From positions 37,763 through 101,762 of the forward strand of contig CAJQUN010001138.1 of the NCBI GenBank assembly GCA_907163345.1: a DNA stretch of 64,000 nt, in the 5' to 3' direction. Both the position numbers and the translations under genes were made by a program. The notes below the pieces were generated by a model. That model was not told where the DNA came from and did not search any database. It was given only the letters and a program-made list of their open reading frames with translations. The DNA is from Haberlea rhodopensis (lineage: Eukaryota; Streptophyta; Magnoliopsida; Lamiales; Gesneriaceae). Positions 11,240-21,401 of the stretch are shown one piece after another (the stretch's first letter is position 1; every line of letters starts with the position of its first letter).

Positions 11240-12160
11240 GGAAACACAAGGTAAGTCCCCTCTACCCCGTGAATATAAAATTGAACCACAATTCCCCATC
11301 GCATTGAAGGTGAACTGGAAAGACAAGGGTATCGAGGGACGCTATGAAACATTTCAGAGATGCGAGGAAAACACCCCACTACATGATGCCATGAAGAAAA
11401 TACCTCGATATACTAGATTCTTGAAGGAGGTATGGAAATTGGATAGAAGCAAAAAACTCAAAGGGTGCCCCAAGATTGAGCTATGTGAGAATGTTTATGC
11501 GGACATCCAAAGAAGCATTTCCACAAAATGTTAGGACCCTGGTATGTTTTCTATCCCCCGTGTGATTGGAAACATTATGATTGATAAGGCAATGCTAGAC
11601 TTAGGAGCTTCTATTAATGTCATGTCTTACTCAATCTACACACAATTGAAATATGGACCTTTAAAACTAAATGCTATTGTGATACAATTAGCTGATAGGT
11701 CCATGGTTTTTCCTAGGGGGATAGTGGAGGATGTACTTGTACACGTAGAGAATTTGGTTTTCCCCAATGATTTCTATGGCCTAGACATGGAAATTGGTGA
11801 TCCATCTAGTCCAATCTTACTAGGGAGACCATTCTTGAAAACCTCTAAATCTGTGATTGATGTTAATAGCGGTATTTTAACAATGAGTTTGATGGTGAGA
11901 TTGCAAAATTCAATATCTATGAAACCATTAAAACTCATGATCATTCTTGTTACACTATTGATATCGATGATGAAATTGATTCTGAATTTGAATTTAATGA
12001 CTTGTGTGAGATGGAAAAGGCTACTAAGGGCCTTGTGGACAAAGGAGGTACGAACTCAAATCTTGTGCATAATTTTCATATCCTTGTTGTTTTATCTACT
12101 CATGATACTGCTGATCCTCTATCTTCTCATTTACAGGATCCTACTATTGTCATGCCTTGA
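11240..12160 (+). pseudogene. Athila-like retropepsin (protease) region, broken
   Basis: This is the gag-pol junction of the Athila-like element. A lead-in includes PLPREYKIEPQFPIALKVN and RYTRFLKEVW. An in-frame TAG at 11532-11534 follows, where the family has a codon before DPG. The aspartic protease domain then shows the catalytic-type motif MLDLGASINVMSYSIY (D-L-G in place of the usual D-S/T-G, which is normal for Athila), QLADRS, PRGIVEDVLV and ILLGRPFLKT. A frameshift near 11885 moves the frame; the shifted frame continues to TGA at 12158-12160. The protease would process the polyprotein. RT, RNase H and integrase do not follow. Confidence 0.85.
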
Positions 12161-12323
12161 TATGATGCTATACGGCTAAGGAGTAATTATGAAATAATGA
12201 CGGTATATTGTGATCTCGAGGGGAGATAATTAGGATTTCAATTCATGTGAAAGTATGAGATGACAAACACCTTCCTATATGTGTAACAATTGGATTGAAA
12301 TGATGTTACATGGTTGATATATA

Positions 12324-13817
12324 TGTAAGTAATCCAACAAGCATACAACGCAGCGGAATTTAAAAATTTGGATTACTAAACCGCGGATCTATACATAGGG
12401 GTTCATATCGGATGAAGGTTTACAAAAGTCTCACCCTTGTAGCGTGTTTGAGCAGATTCCACGGAGCAGCACCACGTCCAACGTTTCCTTCGAGTCACTA
12501 GCAAAACTTGTCAAGTTTTGCCTCAACGGTATCCACATGATCAAATCGAATGAAGGGATAGTTTAAGAACAAGTTGCTAGACAAGTTCTTAAACCAAAAC
12601 AAGAAGCACACTCGATTCACAATCGAGGAATGGCACGAAAACCACCAATCTCCCTTCGGCTATCAAGCAAAACCGAGAGAGAAGAGTGAGGCGGCCGATC
12701 CCTTCTTGGGTGTCTAGGTTGGAATGATATGAAAGTGTTAATCTTATTAATCACCATGTAATCAAATTATATTATGATTTAATTAAAGGCTTTCATAAAG
12801 CCTCATGGGCTTAAGCCCATGATTTTAATTTAATCCTTATAATTATTAATTAAGACTCCTCTTAATTATTTAATTCATCCCATGAATTTAATTTCCCTTC
12901 TTGATTTAATCTTTTGTGCGACCCGATAGGATCTTGTAATGTTGGCAGTGACATAAAATCTATTTTTCCTTACAAGCAAAGAGCGGTGTCTAGCAACACA
13001 TCAAGGCTACCCAAATTACAAGAATGTCAATGACTCGACATAACCTTTCGTACTTGTGATAATATTAATCATGTAACTTAATCCCTTTGTCCTTTGTGTT
13101 TAGATTGAACACGAGTCATGGAATAGTCATACTCGTATATTCAATCTTTATTTCTTGATCCCCAAGTAGAACTAGAATAAACGAATAAGCTCGATATCTC
13201 ATATCGACTCATTCGAGCATGGCCATGCATTTTAGTTCTCACTTGATCAATGGCCAAACACACCTCCTGTTATATAGGAGGGACAAATCATATCTCGATC
13301 AGTCAACATCCCTCTACATAATTCGTAGTGTATCCAATAGCCGCCTTTATAGTTTACCCTGTTACGGGTAACGTTTGACAATATCAAGATACATAACTCC
13401 TTATGTTGGGATCTCTGATGATCACAAGTCGTAAGGATTACATACATTATTATCACTATGAGAATTGCATATGACGATCATATAACTATCCATGTTGCAT
13501 TCTCATGGTGGGTCTGTCCAGTACATCGTTCTCTAACATGTACCCATGTGTTGATTTGATATCTCATATCAATGAACAATTCATCAATCAATACATACTA
13601 GTCTCTACATATTATCATTATCCCTATTCATGATAATACTTGACTAGGGACATCTTTAAGAATAATACAATATTATTCTAAGGACATTAACTTATATATC
13701 AATTCATATTGCACAGATATTCGAATAATATATACTAATGATTTGCCATTCATAAAATCATAAACATTGTATGTCCAAACAAACATCCAATGACTTGTCT
13801 TAGGGCATATCCCAATA
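12324..13817 (-). mobile_element. Solo LTR of the copia family seen at 30276-35904
   Basis: A 1,494-bp sequence starts TGTAAGTAATCCAACAAGC and ends GGGCATATCCCAATA, flanked by a 5-bp TSD, ATATA, at 12319-12323 and 13818-13822. It matches the 3' LTR of the copia element at 30276-31763 over its whole length. No internal region remains, so it arose by LTR-LTR recombination. It is listed on the minus strand to match the coding orientation of the full copy. Confidence 0.92.
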
Positions 13818-14404
13818 ATATATATATAGAACAAGAGAATTCATGTTGAGTATGACATGTATAGTGGGATATAACCTTGGTATGTATTTAGTATGCATTT
13901 GAGAGGCATTAACATGTGCATGTGAGTTGAGTTTGTATGTGGTGTGTATTTAAGTTGCATGACATGTGAATTTGGGTTTGAGGTGATGGAGTTTATATGA
14001 AGGAATAATCAGATTTTAAAAACACACAACACCAAAACACACCTACAAATCTCTACACAAGCACCTCTCCAAACCCTTGTTGGTTTTGCATCTTTTGGCT
14101 TGGATTTCACTTGATAATCAAGCTAGGAAGTTGAGTGAAGTAACTTCAACCTTTCTTGGTAAGAATTGTATAGCATATGATGCATATGGATTGAGATGAT
14201 GGAAACTTGAAGCATGTGATTACTAAGTTTATATGCTTTGAATTGAAACTTGTTATCATGTAAAGGAATGATTGGAATTATGCTAGAAATATGTTTATAT
14301 CATGCTAGGTATTGTAGTGAGCGAAGTTTTATGGTTGGAATTGTGTTATATAAGGAGAACCAAGAAAAGAAGTAGAAAATCGCCATGGTTTTCTGAAAAT
14401 AGAG

Positions 14405-14625
14405 GAGGCGATGGATCGCTACCTTCGAGGCAATCGATCGCCTGTGGCTGAACATGAGAGTGGCGGTGCATTGAGCGATCGATCGCTTCCAGTAGGCAAT
14501 CGATCGCCTCAAGGCAGAATGTTTTCCAAAGGGGTAGGCGATCGATCGCGTGAAAAGAGGAGATCGATCGCCTATGACCAAATCTTTAGGCGACCGATCG
14601 CCTCAAAACATGAGATCGATCGCCA
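14405..14625. repeat. GATCGATC palindrome cluster, 8 motifs
   Basis: Eight motifs of the form GGC(G/A)ATCGATCGCC or close variants occur at about 14408, 14430, 14474, 14496, 14537, 14560, 14589 and 14612, with spacings of roughly 20-45 bp. Bases between the motifs are not conserved, so the palindrome itself is the repeated unit. Confidence 0.88.
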
Positions 14626-14899
14626 GGGTCCAGAATTGGAAAAATGTTATATTTTTGTAGAATTTGATTTTAATGCCTATGATAACATGATATATTGTTG
14701 GTATTGTTGTAGCATCATCACAGGGGACGGGACAATGAGGCGATTAGACAGCGACGCCTAATTTATATCGTTTTTGTCGCATAACAGGTACGTTTTGACG
14801 TACGAGTATATGATATTGTTGTGATGATGATGTGAGCATGGTATCATATGATTGTTGACATCATATGCATGTGCATTCATGAGTTTTATATTGTTGAGA

Positions 14900-15063
14900 T
14901 GGATGCCACGATAGATATGTAGTATATGCTTTGGCTGAGATCGGTGCCACGATAGATATGCCAGTGTTGGGCATATGCTTTGGCTGGAATTGTTGCCACA
15001 ATAGGTATGCTACATATGCTTTGGCATGAGAGATATACGCCGGTTGGGTATATGCTCTGGCTG
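14900..15063. repeat. Degenerate tandem repeat of about 55 bp
   Basis: Units share a GCCACGATAGATATG-like start and an ATATGCTTTGGCTG-like end. Four ends are seen at about 14924-14937, 14973-14986, 15014-15025 and 15051-15063, with progressively more divergence. Non-coding. Confidence 0.7.
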
Positions 15064-15559
15064 TTATAACATGTAAGGACGGTACTATGATATGAGCTGC
15101 TAATATGAAGATGTGAGGATGTTCCATTGACATATTGAGCTGAGATGGGCATATCATATTGGTCTGGTTATAACAGGATGAGGAATGAGACATGTCATGA
15201 CATAATTGCATTTGATAGTGCATGATACAGGACAATCACATTTGTTATTCATAGTGCTTTATTGTTTATGTGTTTAATGATATCGCACTGGAAGGGTTGT
15301 TTATCTGTACTCATATTGTGTGATTGTTTCTGTAGAGACTCATAGACGTGGGAGGACGGGATTGTGAGTCTATTCCGCTGCGAGCTGAACCACTGCTTAG
15401 GAGTTTTTGGTTTAGGTTGTTGTTATGTATATATGATGTGTAGTTTTGACATAGTTTTGTCAACTTGTAACAACCTACATAACTAAACTCTTAATCAGGT
15501 GTATGTTTTACTTAATTCTAACTCACATATGTATAAGTGAACTGATACATAACGGATTA

Positions 15560-15850
15560 AGTAACGAGGATCCCACAACTATTGAAAGAAAACACCCTCA
15601 TGATCGACTACATCAATCAACACACGATGGAAGAGGAAAGCAGACTGACGATGACTTCTCAAAGAAGAGCAAGGCCAGCAAACCAAAGTTTAGAGGAATT
15701 AAGAAGATATTGAGGTGGAGAAGGAAGGATAGAGCGACACCGCATAACCCACCTTGATCAAAGACTGGCGTCGGGCCACCGATGTTAAACAGAGGCTCTG
15801 CTTGGGAAGCAACCCAATGGGAGTTAGTTTCCCTTTACTTTTTTTTTCTT
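15560..15850 (+). pseudogene. 3' end of Athila-like pol/env region and conserved tail
   Basis: The frame ends with a basic stretch (KSKASKPKFRGIKKILRWRR) and a stop at 15755-15757. It is followed by the characteristic Athila-type 3' sequence GCGTCGGGCCACCGATG, then AACAGAGGCTCTGCTTGGGA and AGCAACCCAATGGGAGT. This marks the end of the coding region in this lineage. Upstream coding sequence is lost. Confidence 0.65.
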
Positions 15851-16699
15851 AGTCTAATTTCTCTTTCCTTACAATTTTGACTTACATTGGGGATAATGTA
15901 AGAATTAAATATGGTGGAGGGATTAATAGTGTGTTATTGTTTTCTTATATAAAAATACAAAAAAATTGAAAATTTTGAGCTCACAGTGAGTAATGAACGC
16001 ATGCTTAGAGCCACTAGCCATGATGAAACCTAATTAATGGCATATATGTTTTTGAACATAGATGAATTGTTAACCTTGGAACACTTTGAACTATAAGACA
16101 AGTTATGCTTTGACTTAGTAGTTGAATATTTTGAGAGCACGAATTTATCATGACTTGTGAAGCGTGCATAGCATAATGAAGATTGTGTGAATATTGTGAT
16201 GGTCTGAGGAAGTCTCTGATACATGCTAGAACTTAACTACATGCTTTTTGAGGCATATGTCTAGACTACTTGCGAACATGAAAATGATATAGGCGATATT
16301 TGAGTGTTTGAGCCTTTCAAGCCTACCATGTAAATAAACTCAATCTCCAGTACCCTTTTTGGATCTTTAATGCAAAAAAAAAAAAAAAAAGAATAAAAAG
16401 AATGGATGTATGCTAAGCATACTAAAAACCACCATTCAATATTCTTTGACTAGCTTATCATCCTTCCATAATGAGCCTAAATGTGTTTTATCCATACCTT
16501 TGGAGGGAGTATGCCGTGTTTCGTTCACATGCACTAATGTATTCATTGATCCAAATGTTTATGAACTACATTGTCAAAAGAATGAAACACATGAAAGAAA
16601 AAGGGATGTCCTGAGAAAATAGATAGAAATATGACTCAAAGGGAAGCCAATGCACAAAAAAGAAAAGAATTGATTAAACCTTTCAAAATGAACAAGGTT
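15851..16699 (+). other. Athila-like 3' untranslated region
   Basis: Non-coding sequence runs between the conserved tail and the 3' LTR. It contains a T-rich start, an A-run at about 16375-16390, and A/G-rich sequence before the LTR (AAAAAAGAAAAGAATTG near 16658) that could serve as the polypurine tract. Confidence 0.55.
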
Positions 16700-18642
16700 T
16701 GAGAAAAAATCATGCAAGAAGAGAAGTTTAAATTGTGAATATCACCACTCTCTTGTTTGATGCATCTTTACACTTTCTTTCATAAGCTAATACCTAGGCC
16801 CAACTACAAGCTAATAAAAACATACTTGATTTATGTATGCAAGTTGCTAATACAGTGGAGAAGAGTGTGCAAGTGAGCTTATACTTGAGTTAATACATAA
16901 CTTGAGCTATTGTGGGATTACATTTATTGGATCTATAATTTGTTCATGACACTTGTTTATGACCACACACGCACGTTCGCTGCTTTGTTGAGTATGAAAT
17001 GTCTAGGGATTGAACTTGTTCCACTGTTAACTTTTCACCACCTTCATTACTATGCATGTTTAAAATTGTTTGAGAGGAGGACAAGTTAGTTTGTTATGAA
17101 GCTACGAGCCAACAAAAAGATTGTGGTTTTGTCTGATTTACTCGAGATCAAGTAAAGATTAAGTATGTGGGAGTTTGATGTGGCTAGAAATATACACATC
17201 TATTGCGTTTAATTGTCTATGATTTGGTATGTTTTGATAGTTAATTTGATACATATGCTACCTAATCATATATTTCTGTAAATGTAGGTGGAATCGAAGA
17301 AATCAAGCTAACAAGGGCGAATAAGAAACAAGAAATGCATTGGAGTTGACAAGAGATCAAAGTAGACCAAGAAAAATCATAAAGGTTGACTGAGGCACGC
17401 GATTGATCGACCAGAAGAGCTCGATCGATCGAGCATGACAGAAAAATCACACAACAAAAAGTTGGTCTTACTGATCGATCGTCGAGATTGGGCGATCTAT
17501 CGCTGAGCTAAAAATTCTGAAAAAAATAACCAGTGATCGATTTGTAGTTTGTGCCGATCGATCGCCAGATGATTTCGAGTAAAATTAAAAGACTTGATTT
17601 CTTTCCATCATAGAAGGACTCTAACCCCTTCCACCCCCTCCTATAAATACCCCTCGACCATCAGACCTTGGGAGACAATTTTTACATACTTTTGCATACT
17701 TTTCATAGATAATTCATATCTAGTTCATCATAGTTCGAAGGCGACGACGAAGATCGAAACAATGGCGCGCGTGACAACCTCGACAAGTGAATATCTACAT
17801 AGTTTGCCTTGTTTTTTTCTTTTATGTTTTTCATATTGAATTTGATTGTTTTTAATTTAGTCATTAGTGGCTAAATACATTTTTTTATTCTTGGTTAAGG
17901 AAGACAATACATTGGGATTTATTTTTCTGATGAAATTCATGTGTTTTTTTACTCAATTTTTGAATGAGTATTGATTGTTTTTTCTGTACTTGATTGATAG
18001 GATTGTTGTGTCTAATTATTGGATTGATCACCTAGTAATTGTGCATACAATCTAACGCTTGTTATATGAAGCAACTAAGATTAATAATTTGGCGCGTGTG
18101 AGATTGTTAAACCCTTAGGGAAAACATTCAACTAGATTAAATAAAGACGCATGGATTATATTGTCTAGCTTCGTTTTTCTCTAATTTATGAATCTATCAT
18201 CTCTTAATCTTAATCGTGTGTATTTTGGTTAATTGATTGATAAGGGTTATATAGAACGCGTGTGCTACATAACAACGATTAAGGTGAGATAGGAATTAAT
18301 TTTTCAAGACGGATATTCATATGCAAATTGAACCTTTGTGAGAATTGATGATTAATATAATAAACCCAATTGTAAAATCGACCGAAAGCCAAGAATCATT
18401 TTTCTCATGATTTAATCAATTTTATTTTACTTTTGCATGTTAGTTAATTCATAGTTTTCTTAGATTTTTTGCATCATGGTATTAGTTTAATTGATTTTAA
18501 AATCCCATTTTTAATAATTGTTTGCATAATTAACACAAAAATACATCTTTCCTCGTGGAATCGATCCCTACTCACGCTACTACATACTTATTGCTATTAA
18601 CTTGAGAATAATTAATTTGGGCCTACGAGATAAACACTACCA
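16700..18642 (+). repeat. 3' LTR of the Athila-like element
   Basis: It matches the 5' LTR, ends TACCA, and is followed by the GGATT TSD. The left boundary (TGAGAAAAAATCATGC) is inferred by alignment to the 5' LTR start and may be off by a few bases. It has its own palindrome cluster (17398-17570) and TATA box (17641-17649). Confidence 0.82.
17398..17570. repeat. GATCGATC palindrome cluster in the 3' LTR
   Basis: This is the counterpart of 5286-5466. It includes CTCGATCGATCGAG, CTGATCGATCGTCG and CCGATCGATCGCC. The palindromes are as conserved as, or better conserved than, nearby LTR sequence between the two LTR copies. Confidence 0.85.
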
Positions 18643-18647
18643 GGATT

Positions 18648-19162
18648 CGACTGGACAACAGGTTGGACGATGGCTCAGGAGGTGGGCTAGGTGGCGGGGT
18701 TGTGCTTGCCGGGGTGTCGGGCGTGCGGGTTGTTCCGACGGATGCAACTCGAACACGTCATGGTGTTCGGCCTTTTGGCCCATGTGGCTATCTTCTACCC
18801 AATTTTGGGGCTTTGTCCAGACTTGGCGGTGGTCGTGTGGCAACTCCGGTGCTCAGTCTGAAGTCCTTTGGTTGTCATGCCCGGAAATTTGGGAGGTTTT
18901 CGAGCATTATTTTATGTGTGACTGGCCAGTCGTGCGAGTTTTTCCTTTTCCTACTATCTTATTTATGCCTACTATCTGGTTATCTAGGTTTCTGTTCATT
19001 AGTAGCTAAGTTTATATATGTAGTTGTTGGTTAGTCCCTGTTTCTTTTTTTTTGTTTGTGTTACTGTTTTGTCCGTTTGGTGGTGGCTATTTCTCTCTAT
19101 GTCATTGTTGGAGGAACGTATGATTTTGCCTAGGGAGCTGGTCGGTTTCATGCTCAATTGTA
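18648..19162 (+). other. Right flank of the Athila insertion; open frame of unknown origin
   Basis: GC-rich sequence has an open plus-strand frame to 19034 (glycine-rich start, then no recognised motif). It joins in frame with the glycine-rich frame before 4614 when the retrotransposon is removed. I do not recognise the product. It could be host or TE sequence. Confidence 0.3.
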
Positions 19163-19509
19163 GAATCAAGCGCTTGTCGCTTTACCAAAAACTATAACTG
19201 ATGGTAATTGTGCAACTCAAATCTTTTAAACCGTACAGCAGCACAAGCTCCACGTTTCGTCCGATCACACAACAATGTCATTTGTTGTACCCCAACAATC
19301 ATCTTCCCAATAATTACAATCCTTGCAACTCATGAGAACCGAATACATGACCTTGGCTCTGATACCATTTGTCTGATCAAGCGCTTGCCGCTTTACCAAA
19401 AGTTATAGTTGATTGTAAAGATGCAACTCAAATCTTTTAAACCGTACAGCAGCACAAACATCACGTTTCAATCGATCACACATCAAGAACAATTTTTGTA
19501 CCCCCAACA
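19163..19509 (-). mobile_element. TRIM (terminal-repeat retrotransposon in miniature)
   Basis: Two direct repeats of about 135 bp (19163-19297 and 19374-19509) flank only 76 bp of internal sequence. On the minus strand the LTR starts TGTTGGGG and ends CTTGATCA. Six bases later comes the primer-binding site TGGTATCAGAGCC (19367-19355), complementary to initiator tRNA-Met. A purine-rich GGGAAGATGAT sits just before the second LTR. No coding capacity. A clear TSD was not found. The LTRs differ at a moderate number of positions. Confidence 0.85.
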
Positions 19510-19782
19510 TCCATCCAGTGGTCTGGACTGTAGTAAGGATTTTGGATGCGTGGGCTTGTGCGTTTGTGGACTATTTCTCAGTTTATGCCTTTTGTTTATC
19601 ATCATGTGTACTTTCACTTGTTTTTGAAGGCTGTTCGCTTGCTTGTCCATACTCTGAGCTTTTATAATTTGAGGGATCGAGTTTGGCTGCAGGACTTTAT
19701 GTCCTTTTATGGACAAAGTCTTATGATCTTGCCGTGATCCACTCTTCATTTCCACCTGAAATCCTCATATTTTATATGCAGA
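19510..19782. other. Non-coding stretch between TRIM and MULE-like element
   Basis: No gene recognised. It is T-rich, with short open frames on both strands and no known motif. Confidence 0.4.
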
Positions 19783-19864
19783 GTCGATTGTCGGCTTATT
19801 TAATTAAAAATTGTAAAATTCAAAAATAACGTAAAAAAAAAAACTTTAACATTCTAATGTTATT

Positions 19865-19908
19865 TGCATTCTGTGTATGCGTTTTTAAAAACGCATACAC
19901 AGAATGCA
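19865..19908. repeat. Perfect 44-bp palindrome inside the TIR
   Basis: The arm TGCATTCTGTGTATGCGTTT plus TT is followed directly by its exact reverse complement. The right TIR (about 21263-21304) has the same structure with a few mismatches. It would form a strong hairpin or cruciform. Confidence 0.92.
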
Positions 19909-19930
19909 TTTCTATTTTTTTATTATAAAT

Positions 19931-19932
<2 letters not shown>

Positions 19933-19992
<60 letters not shown>
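19933..19992. repeat. (TA)n microsatellite, about 30 units
   Basis: An uninterrupted TA run of about 60 bp lies at the inner edge of the left TIR. The right TIR has a shorter TA run at about 21219-21235. Confidence 0.95.
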
Positions 19993-19997
<5 letters not shown>

Positions 19998-20337
19998 AAT
20001 TGGTATGGCCATTTTTACATTTTAAAATTACCCTCCTTTTCTTTTTAAAATTACCAATATCTTACACTCATGTCCTTACCAATCTAAAATATTAGCATCA
20101 CACTTGCTATCTATGTACCAATCAATTTATATTATGGCATTCACAAGCATACAAAATTACCATCATACCTATCAATTATCCTAAAAAAATTATTAAATTC
20201 CAAAAAAAATTAAATATAAAATTACTATATAATCATTTTATAATTTAAATTAAAAAAGCTAAAACCAAAATAAAAAACGACGTTACAAATCACAATAATG
20301 GCATATAATAATCATTTTATAAAATTACTATATAATC

Positions 20338-20340
<3 letters not shown>

Positions 20341-20388
<48 letters not shown>
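20341..20388. repeat. (AT)n microsatellite, about 24 units
   Basis: An uninterrupted AT run of 48 bp, preceded by a diverged ATATAATCATT stretch. Confidence 0.95.
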
Positions 20389-20390
<2 letters not shown>

Positions 20391-20462
20391 TAGGATAAGT
20401 ACATCTCATCTGGTAAAATCCCACTGGATACCCGAACAGAGAAGATACATGCTCGGTCTAAT

Positions 20463-20660
20463 CACTACTAGAAAAACATTATTCGCGTCACTTTAAAGCG
20501 TCACGAAAGCAGTATTCGCATCACTTTAAAGCGTCACTATAACCTATATATCTATTAAAACACACACCTACGCGACGTTTTAAACAAGCGTCATTATATC
20601 TACATTTCGTGACACTTTTTAGCATCACTATAGCAACTATAACTTTTTTTTTTTCCCATT
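20463..20660 (+). mobile_element. CACTA (En/Spm) element end, truncated
   Basis: CACTACTAGAAAAAC at 20463-20477 is the canonical CACTA terminus. It is followed by repeated subterminal motifs (TTTAAAGCGTCAC twice, then degenerate GCGTCA units). No matching opposite end was found, so only one end survives or the other is beyond recognition. Confidence 0.65.
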
Positions 20661-21215
20661 TTCGTGCTTATACATATAAAAACAAATAAAATAAAATCAA
20701 ACAATCATGAAACCTATTACAAATTCTATATCATATCAAACTATCGAAGTCATTACAAAAAACTAAACAAAGTTTTTGACAAAATGTAACGTTATCAAAA
20801 CAAGCTAAGTAGGGCAGTATTGTGATATCCCTAAAATAATTATGTGCGTTTGAGCGATTAATTATGTTTATGTGATTAATATGGTTTAAATTTATTATGG
20901 TGGTGAAATGTATAGTTATGCAATGAGCATGAACTGATATGTGATGCATGTTGGGAAATTGGGTTTTGACATGTTTTATTTGAGTTGATTATTTTGGAAA
21001 AAACATGTTTATTCAGGGTTATGATGCATTTATTGGTACATGCTTTTAAAATATCATGTTGGGGTATGCATCATGCAAATTAGTGGGTGCTATATTTAAT
21101 AAACCCTTACACTCCCATTTCCCTCATTAACCCACCACTCTTTAACCAAAACACTCCCAACCCTTTTTCCCCAAACTCAAAAACGTTTTTGCAAGAGAAG
21201 AAGAGGAGGAAACTT
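20661..21215. other. Internal sequence of the MULE-like element, no gene
   Basis: AT-rich sequence, with a C-rich plus-strand stretch near 21110-21180. No recognised coding motif. Confidence 0.4.
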
Positions 21216-21401
21216 TACTTATATATATATATATAAAACCATTTATAATAAAAAAATAGAAATGCATTCTGTGTTATGTGTTTTTAGAAACGCATACACA
21301 GAATGCAAATAACATTAGAATGTTAAAGTTTTTTTCTTTTACGTTATTTTTGAATTTTTTTTGAATTTTACAATTTTTAATTAAATAAGCCGTCGATTGT
21401 C

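Larger units (their letters stand above)
13823..15497 (+). mobile_element. LTR-like remnant, plus orientation, inside the Athila-like element
   Basis: This sequence separates Athila pol from its 3' tail and probably begins near 12180, before the solo copia LTR landed in it. It has a TATA-like TTTATATGAA near 13992, a GATCGATC cluster (14405-14625), short tandem units (14900-15063) and a GGGAGGACGGGATTGTGAGTC block near 15350. A block like the last one also occurs in the minus-strand LTR at about 7400, so the two LTRs look related. No coding frame is seen. The ends are not fixed by a TSD. Confidence 0.5.
4614..18642 (+). mobile_element. Athila-like Ty3/gypsy LTR retrotransposon, nested and defective
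   Basis: A 14.0-kb element is bounded by a 5-bp TSD, GGATT, at 4609-4613 and 18643-18647. The 5' LTR is 4614-6535 and the 3' LTR about 16700-18642. A primer-binding site follows the 5' LTR. The internal region keeps gag (6626-7046), a protease region (11240-12160) and the conserved 3' Athila-type tail (15560-15850). Reverse transcriptase, RNase H and integrase are absent. Later insertions are a minus-strand LTR fragment with a hAT inside it (7047-about 11160), a solo copia LTR (12324-13817) and an LTR remnant (about 12180-15497). LTR divergence with several indels suggests an old insertion. Confidence 0.88.
19793..21391. mobile_element. Non-autonomous Mutator-like element, about 1.6 kb
   Basis: It is flanked by a perfect 10-bp direct repeat, GTCGATTGTC, at 19783-19792 and 21392-21401. 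The ends are long inverted repeats of about 150-165 bp (left starts GGCTTATTTAATTAAAAATT; the right end is its reverse complement with small indels). The TSD length and long TIRs fit the Mutator superfamily. Inside are two (TA)n arrays, a CACTA-type end and unrelated AT-rich sequence. No transposase is present. Confidence 0.85.

Noticed and set aside
14405..14625. GATCGATC repeats as a CRISPR array or a centromeric satellite
   Set aside because: The motifs are too short (12-14 bp) and irregularly spaced, there are only eight of them, and they sit within an LTR remnant.
19933..20388. TA arrays as a replication origin or scaffold attachment site
   Set aside because: Simple (TA)n tracts inside a transposon are common in plants; sequence alone does not support such a role.
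20731..20949. Histidine/isoleucine-rich minus-strand frame
   Set aside because: Low-complexity AT-rich frame inside a non-autonomous MULE, with no known motif.
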